Source: Jannaschia sp. M317
GTDB lineage: Bacteria; Pseudomonadota; Alphaproteobacteria; Rhodobacterales; Rhodobacteraceae
Reading direction: 5' to 3'
DNA: 64,000 nucleotides
Assembly: GCF_025141175.1 (NCBI RefSeq)
Contig: NZ_CP081155.1
Location: 1,579,001 to 1,643,000 of the forward strand
Below the pieces are notes generated by a model. The model saw only the letters and a program-made list of their open reading frames with translations. It had not been told where the DNA came from and searched no databases. Within the stretch, counting starts at the first letter, position 1; each line of letters opens with the position of its first letter. A program made the position numbers and the translations under genes. Positions 42,204-51,663 of this stretch are shown one piece after another.

Positions 42204-44492
42204 ATGAGCGACCGCAAAGAAGAGCAGCAGGCGGCGGCACGACAGGCGGCGCTGGATTATCACCGCTATCCCCGCCCCGGCAAGCTGGAGATCCGGGCCA
42301 CCAAGCCGCTGGCCAATGGCCGCGACCTGGCCCGTGCCTATTCGCCCGGCGTGGCCGACGCCTCGACCGCGATCCACGAAAACCCCGCCGCCGCCGCCGA
42401 CTACACTGCGCGCGGTAACCTCGTTGCCGTCGTCTCGAACGGCACCGCCGTCCTGGGCCTGGGCAACATCGGCGCGCTGGCCTCCAAGCCGGTGATGGAG
42501 GGCAAGGCCGTCCTGTTCAAGAAGTTCGCCAATATCGACTGTTTCGACATCGAGGTGAACGAAAGCGACCCCGAAAAGCTGGCCGATATCGTCTGCGCGC
42601 TGGAACCCACCTTCGGCGCGATCAACCTGGAGGACATCAAGGCCCCCGACTGTTTTGTGGTCGAACGCATCTGCCGCGAGCGGATGAACATTCCCGTCTT
42701 CCACGACGATCAGCACGGCACCGCCATCGTCGTCGGGGCCGCCGCGCTCAACGCGCTGCGCCTGACGAACCGCAAGTGGGAGGACGTCAAGGTCGTCTCC
42801 ACCGGTGGCGGCGCGGCGGGCATCGCTTGCCTCAACATGCTGGTGACCTTGGGCGTAAAGCGCGAGAACGTCTTCCTGTGCGACCTGCACGGTCTGGTTC
42901 ACGAAGGCCGGGCCGAAGACATGACCTCGCAAAAGGCCGCCTTCGCCCAGCCCGGCGGCGCGCGGTCCCTTGATGACGTGATCGACGGCGCGGACCTGTT
43001 CCTCGGCCTGTCCGGTCCCGGCGTGCTGAAACCCGCCATGGTCGAGAAAATGGCCGCCAAGCCGATCATCTTCGCGCTGGCCAATCCGAACCCGGAAATC
43101 CCCTACGACGACGCCAAGGCCACGGCCCCCGATGCGATCATCGCCACCGGGCGCAGCGATCATCCGAACCAGGTCAACAACGTCCTGTGCTTCCCCTTCA
43201 TCTTCCGGGGCGCGTTGGACGTGGGCGCGACCGAGATCAACGAGGCGATGAAGGTCGGCTGCGTCGAGGGCATCGCCGCGCTCGCCCGCGCCACGACCAG
43301 CGCCGAGGCGGCAGCCGCCTACAGCGAGGAACAGCTGACCTTTGGCCCCGATTACCTGATCCCGAAACCCTTCGATCCGCGCCTGATGGGCGTCGTCGCC
43401 AGCGCCGTGGCCAAGGCCGCGATGGAATCAGGCGTGGCAGCGCGCCCCATCGACGACCTGAAGGCCTACAAGGCCGCGCTGGACGCATCTGTCTTCAAAT
43501 CCGCCCTGATCATGCGCCCGGTCTTTGCCGCCGCAGCCCAGGCCGAGCGCAGGATCGTGTTTGCCGAGGGCGAGGATGAGCGCGTGCTGCGCGCCTCTCA
43601 GGCCATTCTGGAGGAAACCACGGACATCCCGATCCTGATCGGTCGTCCTGATGTGATCGCCACCCGCGCCGCCCGCGCGGGCCTGACGATCGAGCCGGGC
43701 CGCAACGTGGAAATCGTGAACCCCGAAAGCGACCCCCGGTATCGTGACTACTGGGAGACCTATCACCACCTTATGGCGCGGCAGGGCATGGCCCCCGACC
43801 TGGCCCGCGCGGTCATGCGCACCAACACCACCGCCATTGGTGCGGTCATGGTTCAGCGCGGCGAGGCTGACAGCCTGATCTGCGGCACCTTTGGCCAATT
43901 CCTGTGGCACCTGCGCTACGTCACCGAAGTGCTGGGGCAGGGCGGGTTGCATCCGGTCGGCGCGCTGTCGCTTGTCATCCTGGAGGATGGGCCGCTCTTC
44001 ATCGCGGACACCCACGTGCACGCCCAACCGACGCCGGAACAGATCACCGAAACCGTCGTCGCCTGCGCCCGGCACGTCCGCCGCTTCGGGGTGGAGCCGA
44101 AGGTGGCGCTGTGCTCGGCCTCGCAGTTCGGCAACCTCGACAGCCACTCGGGCCGGACGATGCGCACGGCCTTGGCCCAGCTTGACGCGATGAAGCTCGA
44201 CTTTTCCTATGAGGGCGAGATGAACGTCGATGCCGCGCTCGACCCCGCGTTGCGCGCCCGCTTTCTGCCCGCCAATCGGATGGAGGGGCCGGCCAACGTT
44301 CTGGTCTTCGCCTCGACCGACGCGGCGGGGGCGACCCGCAACATCCTCAAGGCCCGCGCCGGCGGGTTGGAGGTCGGGCCGCTTTTGATGGGAATGGGCA
44401 ACAAGGCGCACATCGTGACGCCGTCCATCACCGCGCGCGGTCTGCTGAATGTCGCCGCCCTCGCGGGGACACCGGTGGCGCATTACGGCTGA
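42204..44492 (+). CDS. maeB: NADP-dependent malic enzyme with phosphotransacetylase-like domain
   Basis: A 762-residue hybrid malic enzyme. The N-terminal 430 residues are the catalytic part ([50 protein letters not shown] for [19 protein letters not shown]). The C-terminal 330 residues resemble phosphate acetyltransferase ([36 protein letters not shown]) and usually act in regulation by acetyl-CoA. It decarboxylates malate to pyruvate with NADPH. GGGAGGGG precedes ATG 42204. Confidence 0.93.
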   Translation: MSDRKEEQQAAARQAALDYHRYPRPGKLEIRATKPLANGRDLARAYSPGVADASTAIHENPAAAADYTARGNLVAVVSNGTAVLGLGNIGALASKPVMEGKAVLFKKFANIDCFDIEVNESDPEKLADIVCALEPTFGAINLEDIKAPDCFVVERICRERMNIPVFHDDQHGTAIVVGAAALNALRLTNRKWEDVKVVSTGGGAAGIACLNMLVTLGVKRENVFLCDLHGLVHEGRAEDMTSQKAAFAQPGGARSLDDVIDGADLFLGLSGPGVLKPAMVEKMAAKPIIFALANPNPEIPYDDAKATAPDAIIATGRSDHPNQVNNVLCFPFIFRGALDVGATEINEAMKVGCVEGIAALARATTSAEAAAAYSEEQLTFGPDYLIPKPFDPRLMGVVASAVAKAAMESGVAARPIDDLKAYKAALDASVFKSALIMRPVFAAAAQAERRIVFAEGEDERVLRASQAILEETTDIPILIGRPDVIATRAARAGLTIEPGRNVEIVNPESDPRYRDYWETYHHLMARQGMAPDLARAVMRTNTTAIGAVMVQRGEADSLICGTFGQFLWHLRYVTEVLGQGGLHPVGALSLVILEDGPLFIADTHVHAQPTPEQITETVVACARHVRRFGVEPKVALCSASQFGNLDSHSGRTMRTALAQLDAMKLDFSYEGEMNVDAALDPALRARFLPANRMEGPANVLVFASTDAAGATRNILKARAGGLEVGPLLMGMGNKAHIVTPSITARGLLNVAALAGTPVAHYG

Positions 44493-44501
44493 CCGGGGGC
44501 T

Positions 44502-44538
44502 GGGCGCGGTTTTCCCCCAAAACGTGAAAACCGCGCCC
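44502..44538. terminator. bidirectional terminator
   Basis: Perfect 13-bp stem GGGCGCGGTTTTC (44502-44514) with GAAAACCGCGCCC (44526-44538) between the convergent maeB and DUF2945 genes. Arms contain the T/A runs needed in both directions. The loop element CCCCAAAACGTGAAA recurs once more at 44547. Confidence 0.75.
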
Positions 44539-44561
44539 GGGCCATACCCCAAAACGTGAAA

Positions 44562-44777
44562 TCAGGCGGCCTCCACCTCGGAGGCGAGTTTCAGCACCCC
44601 GTCGCCGTCCTCCTGCTCGATATAGAGCGCGGGATCGTCGTCGGACCCGTTTCGCGTGACCTCTGTGCCCTGCAGTTTGCGGGTGATCTTCTGGGTGTAG
44701 GTCTTTTCGATCTTGCCGGTCCCGGTGCCGTTGCCCCAGTTCCATTTCACCGTGTCGCCGACGTTGTAGCTGGCCAT
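44562..44777 (-). CDS. DUF2945 / HVA1 Tudor-like small protein
   Basis: A 71-residue protein with the SH3/Tudor-like pattern of the hypervirulence-associated HVA1 family: YNVGDTVKWNWGNGTGTGKI, then TYTQKITRKLQGTEVTRNGS and PALYIEQEDGDGVLKLASEV. Usually cytosolic and of unknown role. Start ATG 44777; upstream gap of 148 bp to the divergent aminotransferase. Confidence 0.85.
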   Translation of the reverse strand: MASYNVGDTVKWNWGNGTGTGKIEKTYTQKITRKLQGTEVTRNGSDDDPALYIEQEDGDGVLKLASEVEAA

Positions 44778-44899
44778 GTCATCCTCCGTTCGCAGGGTCG
44801 CGAGGGCAACGAAACAGTTGCACCTGCGGTTCCCTGTGCACGATCCGATCACAAATCGGGCGTGTTGCGTAACGAAGCATCACAAGGCTTGACGCAAGG

Positions 44900-44920
44900 T
44901 AGGTCATTACTGTTGACCTA
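44900..44920. promoter_or_regulatory. operator-like inverted repeat before the aminotransferase
   Basis: Perfect 7-bp arms TAGGTCA/TGACCTA with a 7-nt spacer, ending 5 bp before ATG 44926. No ribosome site lies between, so the transcript may be leaderless and the dyad may overlap the core promoter (TTGACG at 44889). Confidence 0.5.
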
Positions 44921-44925
44921 TTGAC

Positions 44926-46122
44926 ATGACTGATTTCACGCTCTTCCAGCCCCGCCTCGCCAGCCGGATGTCCGGTGTCCAAGCCTCTGAGATCAGGGAA
45001 CTTCTGCGCGTCGCCGACGCCCCCGGCGTCATCAGCTTCGGTGGGGGAATCCCCGATCCCTCGCTGTTCCCGACCGCCGACATGGCGGCCACGGTGACTG
45101 AAATCCTGGCCGATCCGGCGCAGGGCGCGCGTGCCTTGCAGTATTCCGTCAGCGAGGGGGAACCCGAACTGCGGCAATGGGTGGCGGATCGCCTGACCGC
45201 ACAGGGCGTCACATGCGCCCCGGAGAACGTTCTGATCACCTCGGGCGCACAGCAAGGACTTGATTTCCTTGGCCGTATTCTGATCGACCGAGGCGACGAA
45301 GTGTTGACCGAATGGCCAACCTACCTTGGTGCGCTGCAGGCTTTTGGACCCAATGGCCCCGTCTATCGCCCGCTGGAGGGGCACAACGCCATGGGCGCGA
45401 CGACGGGACCGGGACGCAAGGCGTTCGCCTATGTGGTTCCCGACTTTGCCAATCCGACCGGGGCCACCATGACCCGCGCGGCCCGCGACCGGTTGCTGGC
45501 CTTGGCCGAAGCAGAGGATTTCATCGTGGTCGAGGACAATCCCTACGGCGCGCTCCGTTTCGAAGGCGAGGTTTTGCCCAGCCTTCTGGCGCTGGATGCA
45601 GGCGCGCGGGGACATGTGGATGCCAGCCGGGTCGTGCACCTGGGATCGTTCTCGAAAATCCTGTCGCCGGGCCTGCGGGTGGGGTGGATGGTGGCGGCCA
45701 AGCCTTTGATTAAAAAGCTTGTCTTGATGAAACAGGCCAGCGACCTGAACGCGCCTCGTCTGAACCAGATGGCTGCGCTGCGTCTGGCGCAGGCCGGTCT
45801 CGATACCCGCATCGCCAGGGCGGTCGAGCGGTATCGCGGCAAACGCGACGCCATGCTGGCCGCGCTGGAGACGGCGATGCCCGAAGGCCTGCGCTGGAAC
45901 CGGCCCGAAGGCGGCATGTTCCTTTGGCTGACCCTGCCCGAGGGGATGGACGCCGCCGCGCTGTTGCCGAAGGCAATCGAGGCGGGCGTGGCCTTTGTGC
46001 CCGGTGCTGCCTTCTATCCGAACCGCGATGTGAGGAACTGCATGCGCCTTAGCTATTCGTTACCGTCAGAGGCAGATATTGCCGATGGAATTCAGCGTCT
46101 TGGGCGTGTCCTGCGGGGTTAG
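44926..46122 (+). CDS. PLP-dependent aminotransferase (2-aminoadipate/LysN type)
   Basis: A 398-residue fold-type I aminotransferase. Landmarks: FGGGIPDPSLFP at the start, SGAQQGLDFLGRILIDRGDE, PDFANPTGATMT, EDNPYGALRF, the PLP lysine in HLGSFSKILSPGLRVGW and the C-terminal RLSYSLPSE. It belongs with 2-aminoadipate/aromatic aminotransferases that resemble MocR without the DNA-binding part. Amino donor and acceptor cannot be fixed by sequence alone. Confidence 0.87.
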   Translation: MTDFTLFQPRLASRMSGVQASEIRELLRVADAPGVISFGGGIPDPSLFPTADMAATVTEILADPAQGARALQYSVSEGEPELRQWVADRLTAQGVTCAPENVLITSGAQQGLDFLGRILIDRGDEVLTEWPTYLGALQAFGPNGPVYRPLEGHNAMGATTGPGRKAFAYVVPDFANPTGATMTRAARDRLLALAEAEDFIVVEDNPYGALRFEGEVLPSLLALDAGARGHVDASRVVHLGSFSKILSPGLRVGWMVAAKPLIKKLVLMKQASDLNAPRLNQMAALRLAQAGLDTRIARAVERYRGKRDAMLAALETAMPEGLRWNRPEGGMFLWLTLPEGMDAAALLPKAIEAGVAFVPGAAFYPNRDVRNCMRLSYSLPSEADIADGIQRLGRVLRG

Positions 46123-46137
46123 CCCGCCTGCGCCGTC

Positions 46138-46353
46138 TCAGGCGAGGAAAACGCCCAGAACCACCATCATCAATCCCAGGCCCGACACGGCCAGCGCGCC
46201 CAGGTTCAACGCGACAAGCTTGCGCAGTCGCGCCTCCATCGCGGCCCCCTCCAGCCCCTCGCGTTTGGCGCGGGCGGCGATGACGATGCAATAGACCAGC
46301 CCCGCCAATCCCGCGGCGGCCAAGGCTGCGCCGATCCATACCAATGCGGTCAT
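46138..46353 (-). CDS. 71-residue membrane protein
   Basis: Two hydrophobic helices (LVWIGAALAAAGLAGLVYCI; LGALAVSGLGLMMVVLGVFL) joined by a charged helical loop (ARAKREGLEGAAMEARLRKL). GGAAGGA precedes ATG 46353. Conserved-looking small inner-membrane protein of unknown role, convergent with the aminotransferase. Confidence 0.7.
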   Translation of the reverse strand: MTALVWIGAALAAAGLAGLVYCIVIAARAKREGLEGAAMEARLRKLVALNLGALAVSGLGLMMVVLGVFLA

Positions 46354-46443
46354 ATCGCGTCCTTCCAACGTTGCACCCGTCCCTGCCGGGCGCTACCCAA
46401 GGTGCTCTGAGGACGCAAGAGCAACAGAGACAGGAGACAGGGC

Positions 46444-46719
46444 ATGGCGGAGCTGAAAGTGGTCGAAGACGGCCCAGCCGACACCTACCGCGTCACGGCC
46501 GATGAACTGCGCCAGTTCATCGAACGTGTAGAGCGTTTGGAGCAGGAAAAGAAAGACATCGCCGAACAGGTCAAGGAAGTCATGGCCGAGGCCAAAGGCC
46601 GTGGCTACGACACCAAGATCATGCGAAAGATCATCGCCCTGCGCAAACGCGAGGCGGATGACATCGCCGAGGAAGAAGCGATCCTCGACATGTACAAGGA
46701 AGCGTTGGGCATGTCCTGA
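46444..46719 (+). CDS. DUF2312 / GapR-like DNA-binding protein
   Basis: A 91-residue helical protein with the DUF2312 core ELRQFIERVERLEQEKKDIA, EQVKEVMAEAKGRGYDTKIM and RKIIALRKREADDIAEEEAI. Caulobacter GapR of this family clamps overtwisted AT-rich DNA and supports replication. AGGAGA precedes the ATG. A chromosome-structuring role here follows from the family. Confidence 0.9.
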   Translation: MAELKVVEDGPADTYRVTADELRQFIERVERLEQEKKDIAEQVKEVMAEAKGRGYDTKIMRKIIALRKREADDIAEEEAILDMYKEALGMS

Positions 46720-46757
46720 CGCGCCAAGGCCCGCCGGTCGCGGCGGGCCATCGGCCC

Positions 46758-47624
46758 TCAGGGGGCCAGGAACCGGACGTCATCACGCGCGCGGAGCTGC
46801 GACAGGTCCCGTTCGTAAAGGTCGGTCATCGCGGCGATCAACGCCTGCGACCAGCCGGGCAGGGCGATCTCTTCGTCGAGCTTCGATTCGTCGGCGTATT
46901 TGCCCAGGAAAGCGGTCACGACCTTGCGCCAGGTGGCCAGCGTCGGTGTGGGATTGTCGTGCAGATAGGTTTCCAACCGGCGGAAGCCGGCCTCGGTCAT
47001 CACCTCGCGCAGGATCATCGTGTCAGCGTGATGTGCCTCTTTCACGTCGGTGACGGCACGCAGGATCGCGGGCCAGATCAGCGGCAGATCCTCGTTGCAC
47101 CAGATCGTCAGGGGCACATCCGGACAGGCCGCGCGGATACGGTCGATCACCGGGGACCACAGCATCTGCCCCATGTCCTGACCGCCGAGGAAGGCACCGA
47201 AATCCTCGACCGTTGAGGCGCGAAAGAGGGCGGGCACAAAGGTCGCCGGATTGCGGATGCCCAAAAAGAACTCCACCTTGTGGCCCGCAAAGAGGTCGCG
47301 CAGCGCCGCCGCCTTTTCGCCCGCAAGCCCATACATGGTGTTGTCCTGCACGATCTTGGCATAGGCTCCGAGGAAGCCTTCGTTGCTCAGTACAATCCGC
47401 TGCGCCAATGCGCCGCCCAGCAAGTCTTCGGCCAGGCGGGTCGGGCCCCCCGGCAGAATAGAGCCCTTGCCCGCCTGCAACGCCTTGTTGATCGCTGGTC
47501 GCGCCTGCGCCGGAGGCGGCACGGCGACGCCCTTGGCGGTCATCATCTGCGCGTCGGCCAGCAGCGCCTTTTGCAGGCGATCCTCGTCGGTGCAATGGGC
47601 ACCGAGGTGAAGGGCGATGTCCAA
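46758..47624 (-). CDS. conserved 288-residue protein, possibly sulfotransferase-like
   Basis: The start (TTG 47624, GAGG eight nt upstream) gives IALHLGAHCTDEDRLQKALL, which recalls the substrate/PAPS loop region of bacterial sulfotransferase-like proteins (VHVGxHKTGT), but the key Lys is missing. Other parts (EFFLGIRNPATFVPALFRAS; PLTIWCNEDLPLIWPAILRA) are also sulfotransferase-like in order. Catalytic activity is doubtful. Monocistronic. Confidence 0.6.
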   Translation of the reverse strand: MDIALHLGAHCTDEDRLQKALLADAQMMTAKGVAVPPPAQARPAINKALQAGKGSILPGGPTRLAEDLLGGALAQRIVLSNEGFLGAYAKIVQDNTMYGLAGEKAAALRDLFAGHKVEFFLGIRNPATFVPALFRASTVEDFGAFLGGQDMGQMLWSPVIDRIRAACPDVPLTIWCNEDLPLIWPAILRAVTDVKEAHHADTMILREVMTEAGFRRLETYLHDNPTPTLATWRKVVTAFLGKYADESKLDEEIALPGWSQALIAAMTDLYERDLSQLRARDDVRFLAP

Positions 47625-47715
47625 GGGGCTGGCCTCATGCGATTGTCTGCTTTGGGGCGACGTTACCTGCGCCCCGCTGGACAGGCAAACGGCAATGGAC
47701 TAGGCCGCCGGGGAT

Positions 47716-49383
47716 ATGTCCGACGAAAACGCTCAAGGATTTGCGCGCCGCCGCCGCTGGCCCCGCCTCGACATCTGGTCGTTGGCGGCGATGGCCATCG
47801 CCGCGCTGGTCCTTGTTCCGATCCTGTCGGTGTTCTGGCTGGCCGCCAATCCGTCCGAGAACATCTGGCCGCACCTGATGGCCACGACCCTGCCACGCTA
47901 TCTGACCACGACGCTGATCCTGATGGTGGGCTGCGGTCTCCTGGCGGGGGTGGTGGGCACGGCGGCGGCCTGGATCGTGGCGATCTATGACTTTCCGGGG
48001 CGGCGCTGGCTGGCTTCGGCCTTGCTGCTGCCGCTGGCGATACCGGCGTATGTGGGGGCCTATGCGCTGGTCGATTTTCTTGAATATGCGGGACCCGTGC
48101 AGACCGGTCTGCGCGGCCTGTTCGGCTGGACCTCGGCCCGCGACTACTGGTTCCCGGACATCCGATCGTTGCCCGCCGCAATCCTGGTGATCGGCCTGTC
48201 GTTGACACCCTATGTCTACCTTCTGGGCCGCGCCGCCTTTTCCGAGCAATCAGGGGCGGGATTCGAAGTCGCGCGCGCGCTCGGGGCAGGCCCCTGGGCC
48301 CGGTTCTGGCGCGTTGGCCTGCCGTTGGCCCGTCCAGCCATCGCGGCGGGCGTGGCGGTTGTGATGATGGAAGCCGTCAACGATTTCGGTGTTGTCGATT
48401 TCTTTGGGGTGCAGACCCTGACGACGGGGATCTTTTCGGTCTGGCTGTCGGGCGGCAACGCGGGTGGCGCGGCACAGATCGCCTGCGTGATCCTGGTTCT
48501 GATCGCCGGTCTGGTCACGATCGAGCGCGCGTCCCGCCGCCGCCGCCGGTTTTGGCAGGCCCCGCGCGCACAGCGGCCCGTTGCCCGCGTCACACTGACG
48601 GGCGCGCGTGGTTGGTGCGCGACGCTGGCCTGCGCGGTGCCGGTGCTGCTGGGTTTTGTCTTTCCGGTGTCGGTCATGGGCTGGCATGCGGTGGTCGCCG
48701 CCGATGGTTGGTTGGCACCGGGGCTTGCAAAGGCCCTGATCAATACGGTTGTCGTGGCCGGCACGGCGGCCGTGGTGACGGTGGGGCTGGCGCTTGTCAT
48801 GGTCTATGGCGTGCGCATGACGGGCCGCCGCATCCCGCAGGTCCTGCTGCCCGTGACGACGGTCGGCTATGCCGCGCCGGGGGCGGTGCTGGGCCTGGGC
48901 GTGTTGATCCCGATGGCGGCACTGGACAATCGCGTGGCCGACAGCATCCTGGCCCTGACCGGCTGGGACCCGGGGCTGATGTTGACGGGCACGACGGCGG
49001 CGCTTGTTTTGGCCTATGTCGTGCGGTTCTTTGCCATCGGTCAGGGGGCCGCAGACGCGGCGCTTGGCCGGATCCCCCCGTCATTGCCGTTGGCCGCGCG
49101 GTCACTGGGACGTGGACCGGGGGCGGTGCTGCGCGACATCCACCTGCCATTGATGCGCGGGTCGATCGCCATGGCGCTGTTGCTGGTGTTCGTGGACGCA
49201 ATGAAAGAGCTGCCGGCGACCTTGTTGCTGCGGCCATTCGGTTTCGACACGCTGGCGACGCGGGTGCATGATCAGGCCTCGTTGGAGCGCCTGTCCCAGG
49301 CCGCGCCAGCCGCACTCGTCATTACTGTGATCGGATTGGTCGCCGTCCTCTTGCTGGCCCGCGCCGAGGGCGCTAGGAGGTAG
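47716..49383 (+). CDS. iron-type ABC transporter permease (FbpB/ThiP-like, two-domain)
   Basis: A 555-residue inner-membrane permease with about 12 hydrophobic helices forming two binding-protein-dependent transport domains, as in Fe3+ permeases. EAA-like loops are FEVARALGAGPWARFWRVGL (first domain) and LPLAARSLGRGPGAVLRDIH (second). The binding protein and ATPase are not adjacent, which is unusual for this class. The stop is 6 bp before the tRNA-Thr gene. Confidence 0.87.
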   Translation: MSDENAQGFARRRRWPRLDIWSLAAMAIAALVLVPILSVFWLAANPSENIWPHLMATTLPRYLTTTLILMVGCGLLAGVVGTAAAWIVAIYDFPGRRWLASALLLPLAIPAYVGAYALVDFLEYAGPVQTGLRGLFGWTSARDYWFPDIRSLPAAILVIGLSLTPYVYLLGRAAFSEQSGAGFEVARALGAGPWARFWRVGLPLARPAIAAGVAVVMMEAVNDFGVVDFFGVQTLTTGIFSVWLSGGNAGGAAQIACVILVLIAGLVTIERASRRRRRFWQAPRAQRPVARVTLTGARGWCATLACAVPVLLGFVFPVSVMGWHAVVAADGWLAPGLAKALINTVVVAGTAAVVTVGLALVMVYGVRMTGRRIPQVLLPVTTVGYAAPGAVLGLGVLIPMAALDNRVADSILALTGWDPGLMLTGTTAALVLAYVVRFFAIGQGAADAALGRIPPSLPLAARSLGRGPGAVLRDIHLPLMRGSIAMALLLVFVDAMKELPATLLLRPFGFDTLATRVHDQASLERLSQAAPAALVITVIGLVAVLLLARAEGARR

Positions 49384-49389
49384 CTGAGT

Positions 49390-49465
49390 GCCCCTATAGC
49401 TCAGCTGGTAGAGCAACTGATTTGTAATCAGTAGGTCCGCGGTTCGAGTCCGTGTGGGGGCACCA
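49390..49465 (+). tRNA. tRNA-Thr (TGT)
   Basis: A complete cloverleaf: acceptor arms GCCCCTA/TGGGGGC, anticodon stem ACTGA/TCAGT with loop TTTGTAA (anticodon TGT), T-loop GGTTCGAGTCC, and encoded CCA at 49463-49465. Its 3' 41 bp serve as the left attachment site of an integrated element. Confidence 0.95.
49421..49461 (+). repeat. attL (41-bp direct repeat)
   Basis: Anticodon loop to 3' acceptor arm of tRNA-Thr, identical to 62077-62117. After one mismatch the CCA is also shared. Confidence 0.9.
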
Positions 49466-49827
49466 TTTCTCTTACTATTATCAGCACTTTGCGTCGTTCG
49501 GGTTGGTGTTCTTCGGCGCGAGCTGAGGGGCTTGGAAGCAGTGCGGAAGCAGTACGAGTGTGGCCGCATAGCAACGCCTGCCGCTGGTTAGATTGATTGG
49601 CACTGTTGCAACTCGGGCGGGCACCGGACCTTCGCTGCGTTCTGAACGAACGAACGAACGAACGAACGAACGACCGAGGTGCGAGACTTTTCAGACTTTC
49701 GCTGCAACTGCGAAATTGGATTGGCCTAAAGCCAGCACCGACACTAAGGGCGGGAAGGAGACATTCGCTGCACTTGTGATGAACGTCTGCTTCCAGTCCT
49801 AGACACAGGCTTGGGTCGATAGCGCAG
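49466..49827. other. gene-free stretch between tRNA-Thr and the IS3 copy
   Basis: No convincing coding region is seen in these 362 bp; frames here are short or pure shadows. It contains a (GAAC)7 microsatellite and three spaced copies of a TTCGCTGC-like word (49631, 49697, 49763), recalling dispersed roseobacter intergenic repeats. Confidence 0.5.
49644..49671. repeat. (GAAC)7 tetranucleotide microsatellite
   Basis: Seven perfect GAAC units. A tetranucleotide run changes reading frame when copy number changes, but no plausible gene spans it. Confidence 0.9.
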
Positions 49828-49880
49828 TGAACCGCGCCGGGTTTGCCGGAGGCTCCAACACCTGAGTAGGATGGAGCATC

Positions 49881-50207
49881 ATGAGCAAAACAACGAACAA
49901 GTATTCGCCCGAAGTCCGCGAACGCGCGGTACGGATGGTTTTGAGCAACGAAGGCCAGCATGAGAGCCGCTGGTCGGCGATCCTGTCGGTTTCGTCGAAG
50001 ATCGGCTGCGCGGCTCAGACGCTGAATGAATGGGTGAAGCGTGCCGAGGTGGACAGCGGCCGGCGCGGTGGCGTGCCGACCGAGATGGCCGAGAAGTTGA
50101 AGACGCTGGAGCGCGAGAATCGGGAGCTGCGGCAGGCCAACGAGATCCTACGCAAGGCGTCCGCGTATTTTGCTGTGGCGGAGCTCGACCGCCGGTCAAG
50201 GACATGA
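49881..50207 (+). CDS. IS3 transposase OrfA
   Basis: A 108-residue helix-turn-helix protein ([20 protein letters not shown], then [16 protein letters not shown]) followed by a leucine-zipper coiled coil ([20 protein letters not shown]). It binds the IS ends. Its TGA overlaps the ATG of orfB; the fused transposase would arise by -1 frameshifting in the overlap. Confidence 0.9.
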   Translation: MSKTTNKYSPEVRERAVRMVLSNEGQHESRWSAILSVSSKIGCAAQTLNEWVKRAEVDSGRRGGVPTEMAEKLKTLERENRELRQANEILRKASAYFAVAELDRRSRT

Positions 50208-51109
50208 TCGCCTTCATTGACGATCATCGCGGGGAATACGGGGTCGAGCCGATCTGCAAGGTGCTGCCGATCGCCCCCTCCACCTATCACGATCACCTGG
50301 CGAAGCGGGCCGATCCAACGCGCCTGTCCGATCGTGTCAGGCGTGATGTCGGGCTGAAGCCCGAGATCGAACGCGTGTTCGAGGCCAATTTCCGGGTCTA
50401 CGGCGTGCGCAAGGTCTGGCGGCAGATGCGTCGGGAGGGCTTCGATGTTGCCCGCTGCACCGTTGCCCGGCTGATGAAGGAGATGGGGATCGAAGGCGTG
50501 ATCAGGGGGAAGAAGATCAAGACGACGACCCCCGACAAGGCGGCCCCGTGCCCGCTGGATCGCGTGAACCGTCAGTTCCACGCACCGGCCCCGGACATGC
50601 TCTGGCTAAGCGACTTTACCTACGTCGCAACCTGGACCGGCTTCGTCTACGTCGCATTCGTGATCGACGCCTACGCCCGGCGGATCGTCGGCTGGCGCGT
50701 CAGTCGGACGGCCCATGCCGGATTTGTCCTCGATGCCTTGGAGCAGGCCGTCCACCAGCGCCGTCCGGCAAAAGGCGCAGGTCTCGTTCATCATTCCGAC
50801 AGGGGGTCCCAATATCTTGCTATAAAATACACCGATCGCCTCGCAGAAGCGGGCATCGAGCCTTCGGTCGGCAGCGTCGGGGACTCGTATGACAACGCGC
50901 TCGCCGAGACGATCAACGGGCTGTTCAAGGCTGAGGTCATTCATCGGCGCGGACCTTGGCGCAGCTTCGAGGCCGTGGAATACGCGACCCTCGAATGGGT
51001 CGATTGGTTCAACGACCGCAGTCTACTGGAACCCATTGGAAATATCCCGCCAGCAGAAGCTGAGGCAAACTTCTATGCGGCTCTGGATAGAGTAGACATG
51101 GCCGCGTAG
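50204..51109 (+). CDS. IS3 transposase OrfB (DDE integrase)
   Basis: A 301-residue DDE transposase: HTH_21-like N-terminus ([20 protein letters not shown]) and integrase core with the first Asp in [12 protein letters not shown], the second in [14 protein letters not shown] and the Glu in [18 protein letters not shown]. All catalytic residues are intact, so the IS may be active. It is read in the -1 frame relative to orfA. Confidence 0.92.
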   Translation: MIAFIDDHRGEYGVEPICKVLPIAPSTYHDHLAKRADPTRLSDRVRRDVGLKPEIERVFEANFRVYGVRKVWRQMRREGFDVARCTVARLMKEMGIEGVIRGKKIKTTTPDKAAPCPLDRVNRQFHAPAPDMLWLSDFTYVATWTGFVYVAFVIDAYARRIVGWRVSRTAHAGFVLDALEQAVHQRRPAKGAGLVHHSDRGSQYLAIKYTDRLAEAGIEPSVGSVGDSYDNALAETINGLFKAEVIHRRGPWRSFEAVEYATLEWVDWFNDRSLLEPIGNIPPAEAEANFYAALDRVDMAA

Positions 51110-51381
51110 CTAAGACAAATCAGCCTCCGGCAAACCCGGCGCGGTTCAGACCTTTGGCTATACTTGCATAGTACCCGAGCCCGCCAGACAGCATATCCGC
51201 AGAGGACGTTCTGTCGTCGAAGTTCCCGATTGACGCACGCGATGGTGCGCGCGATCATCGTTTTCGGCTGATCGGCAATCTGCCGATTCTATGTTTCAGC
51301 CATTGAAAGATGCTGGGTAAGCCGTCAGAAAGCTTGTGTTCGGGCGAGGTTGCGAGTTCACGGCGCGAAAGGTGTGGCGGC

Positions 51382-51663
51382 ATGGAAGACGCATCTTGCA
51401 ACGGTCCGATTGGGTCGGATTTAACCTACCGCGTCCCTTCTCATCTTCAACCTCATGTGCACGAAGCGTTGGCAAGGCTTGGCTACCTGCTTTCCGGAGT
51501 AACAATCGACTATGACGGCGAATGCTTGATCTGTGTCGGGTCTGATAAAGTGCATTGGGATATGATCTGTCAGGAGATCTCCTACGCCTTGTTTCGTGCC
51601 AAGGTTCGGGCCGAGGGTGCTGACCAGAGAGCAACACTCTTCAAGGTCGTCTTCGGCTCATGA
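51382..51663 (+). CDS. hxsD: His-Xaa-Ser system protein HxsD
   Basis: A 93-residue protein at the head of the Hxs operon. The N-terminal VPSHLQPHVHEALARLGYLL and the following DKVHWDMICQEISYALFRAK fit the small HxsD family (TIGR03976 type) by pattern and position. ATG 51382 is preferred to the earlier ATG 51310 because the conserved part begins there. The stop overlaps the hxsB start (ATGA). HxsD is thought to assist the two radical SAM enzymes; its biochemistry is unknown. Confidence 0.7.
   Translation: MEDASCNGPIGSDLTYRVPSHLQPHVHEALARLGYLLSGVTIDYDGECLICVGSDKVHWDMICQEISYALFRAKVRAEGADQRATLFKVVFGS

Larger units (their letters stand above)
49828..51148 (+). mobile_element. IS3-family insertion sequence (IS51-like group)
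   Basis: Complete 1321-bp copy with 27-bp terminal inverted repeats (49828-49854 and 51122-51148, starting TGAACCGCGCCGGG) around overlapping orfA and orfB. The flanking bases (CAG and GAC) do not form a 3-bp target duplication. It lies inside the integrated element near attL. Confidence 0.88.

Noticed and set aside
49593..49802. Short frames spanning the GAAC repeat
   Set aside because: Coding of NERT repeats is a by-product of the microsatellite; no ribosome site or homologous feature.
49825..51151. Target site duplication of the IS3 copy
   Set aside because: Flanking triplets CAG and GAC differ.
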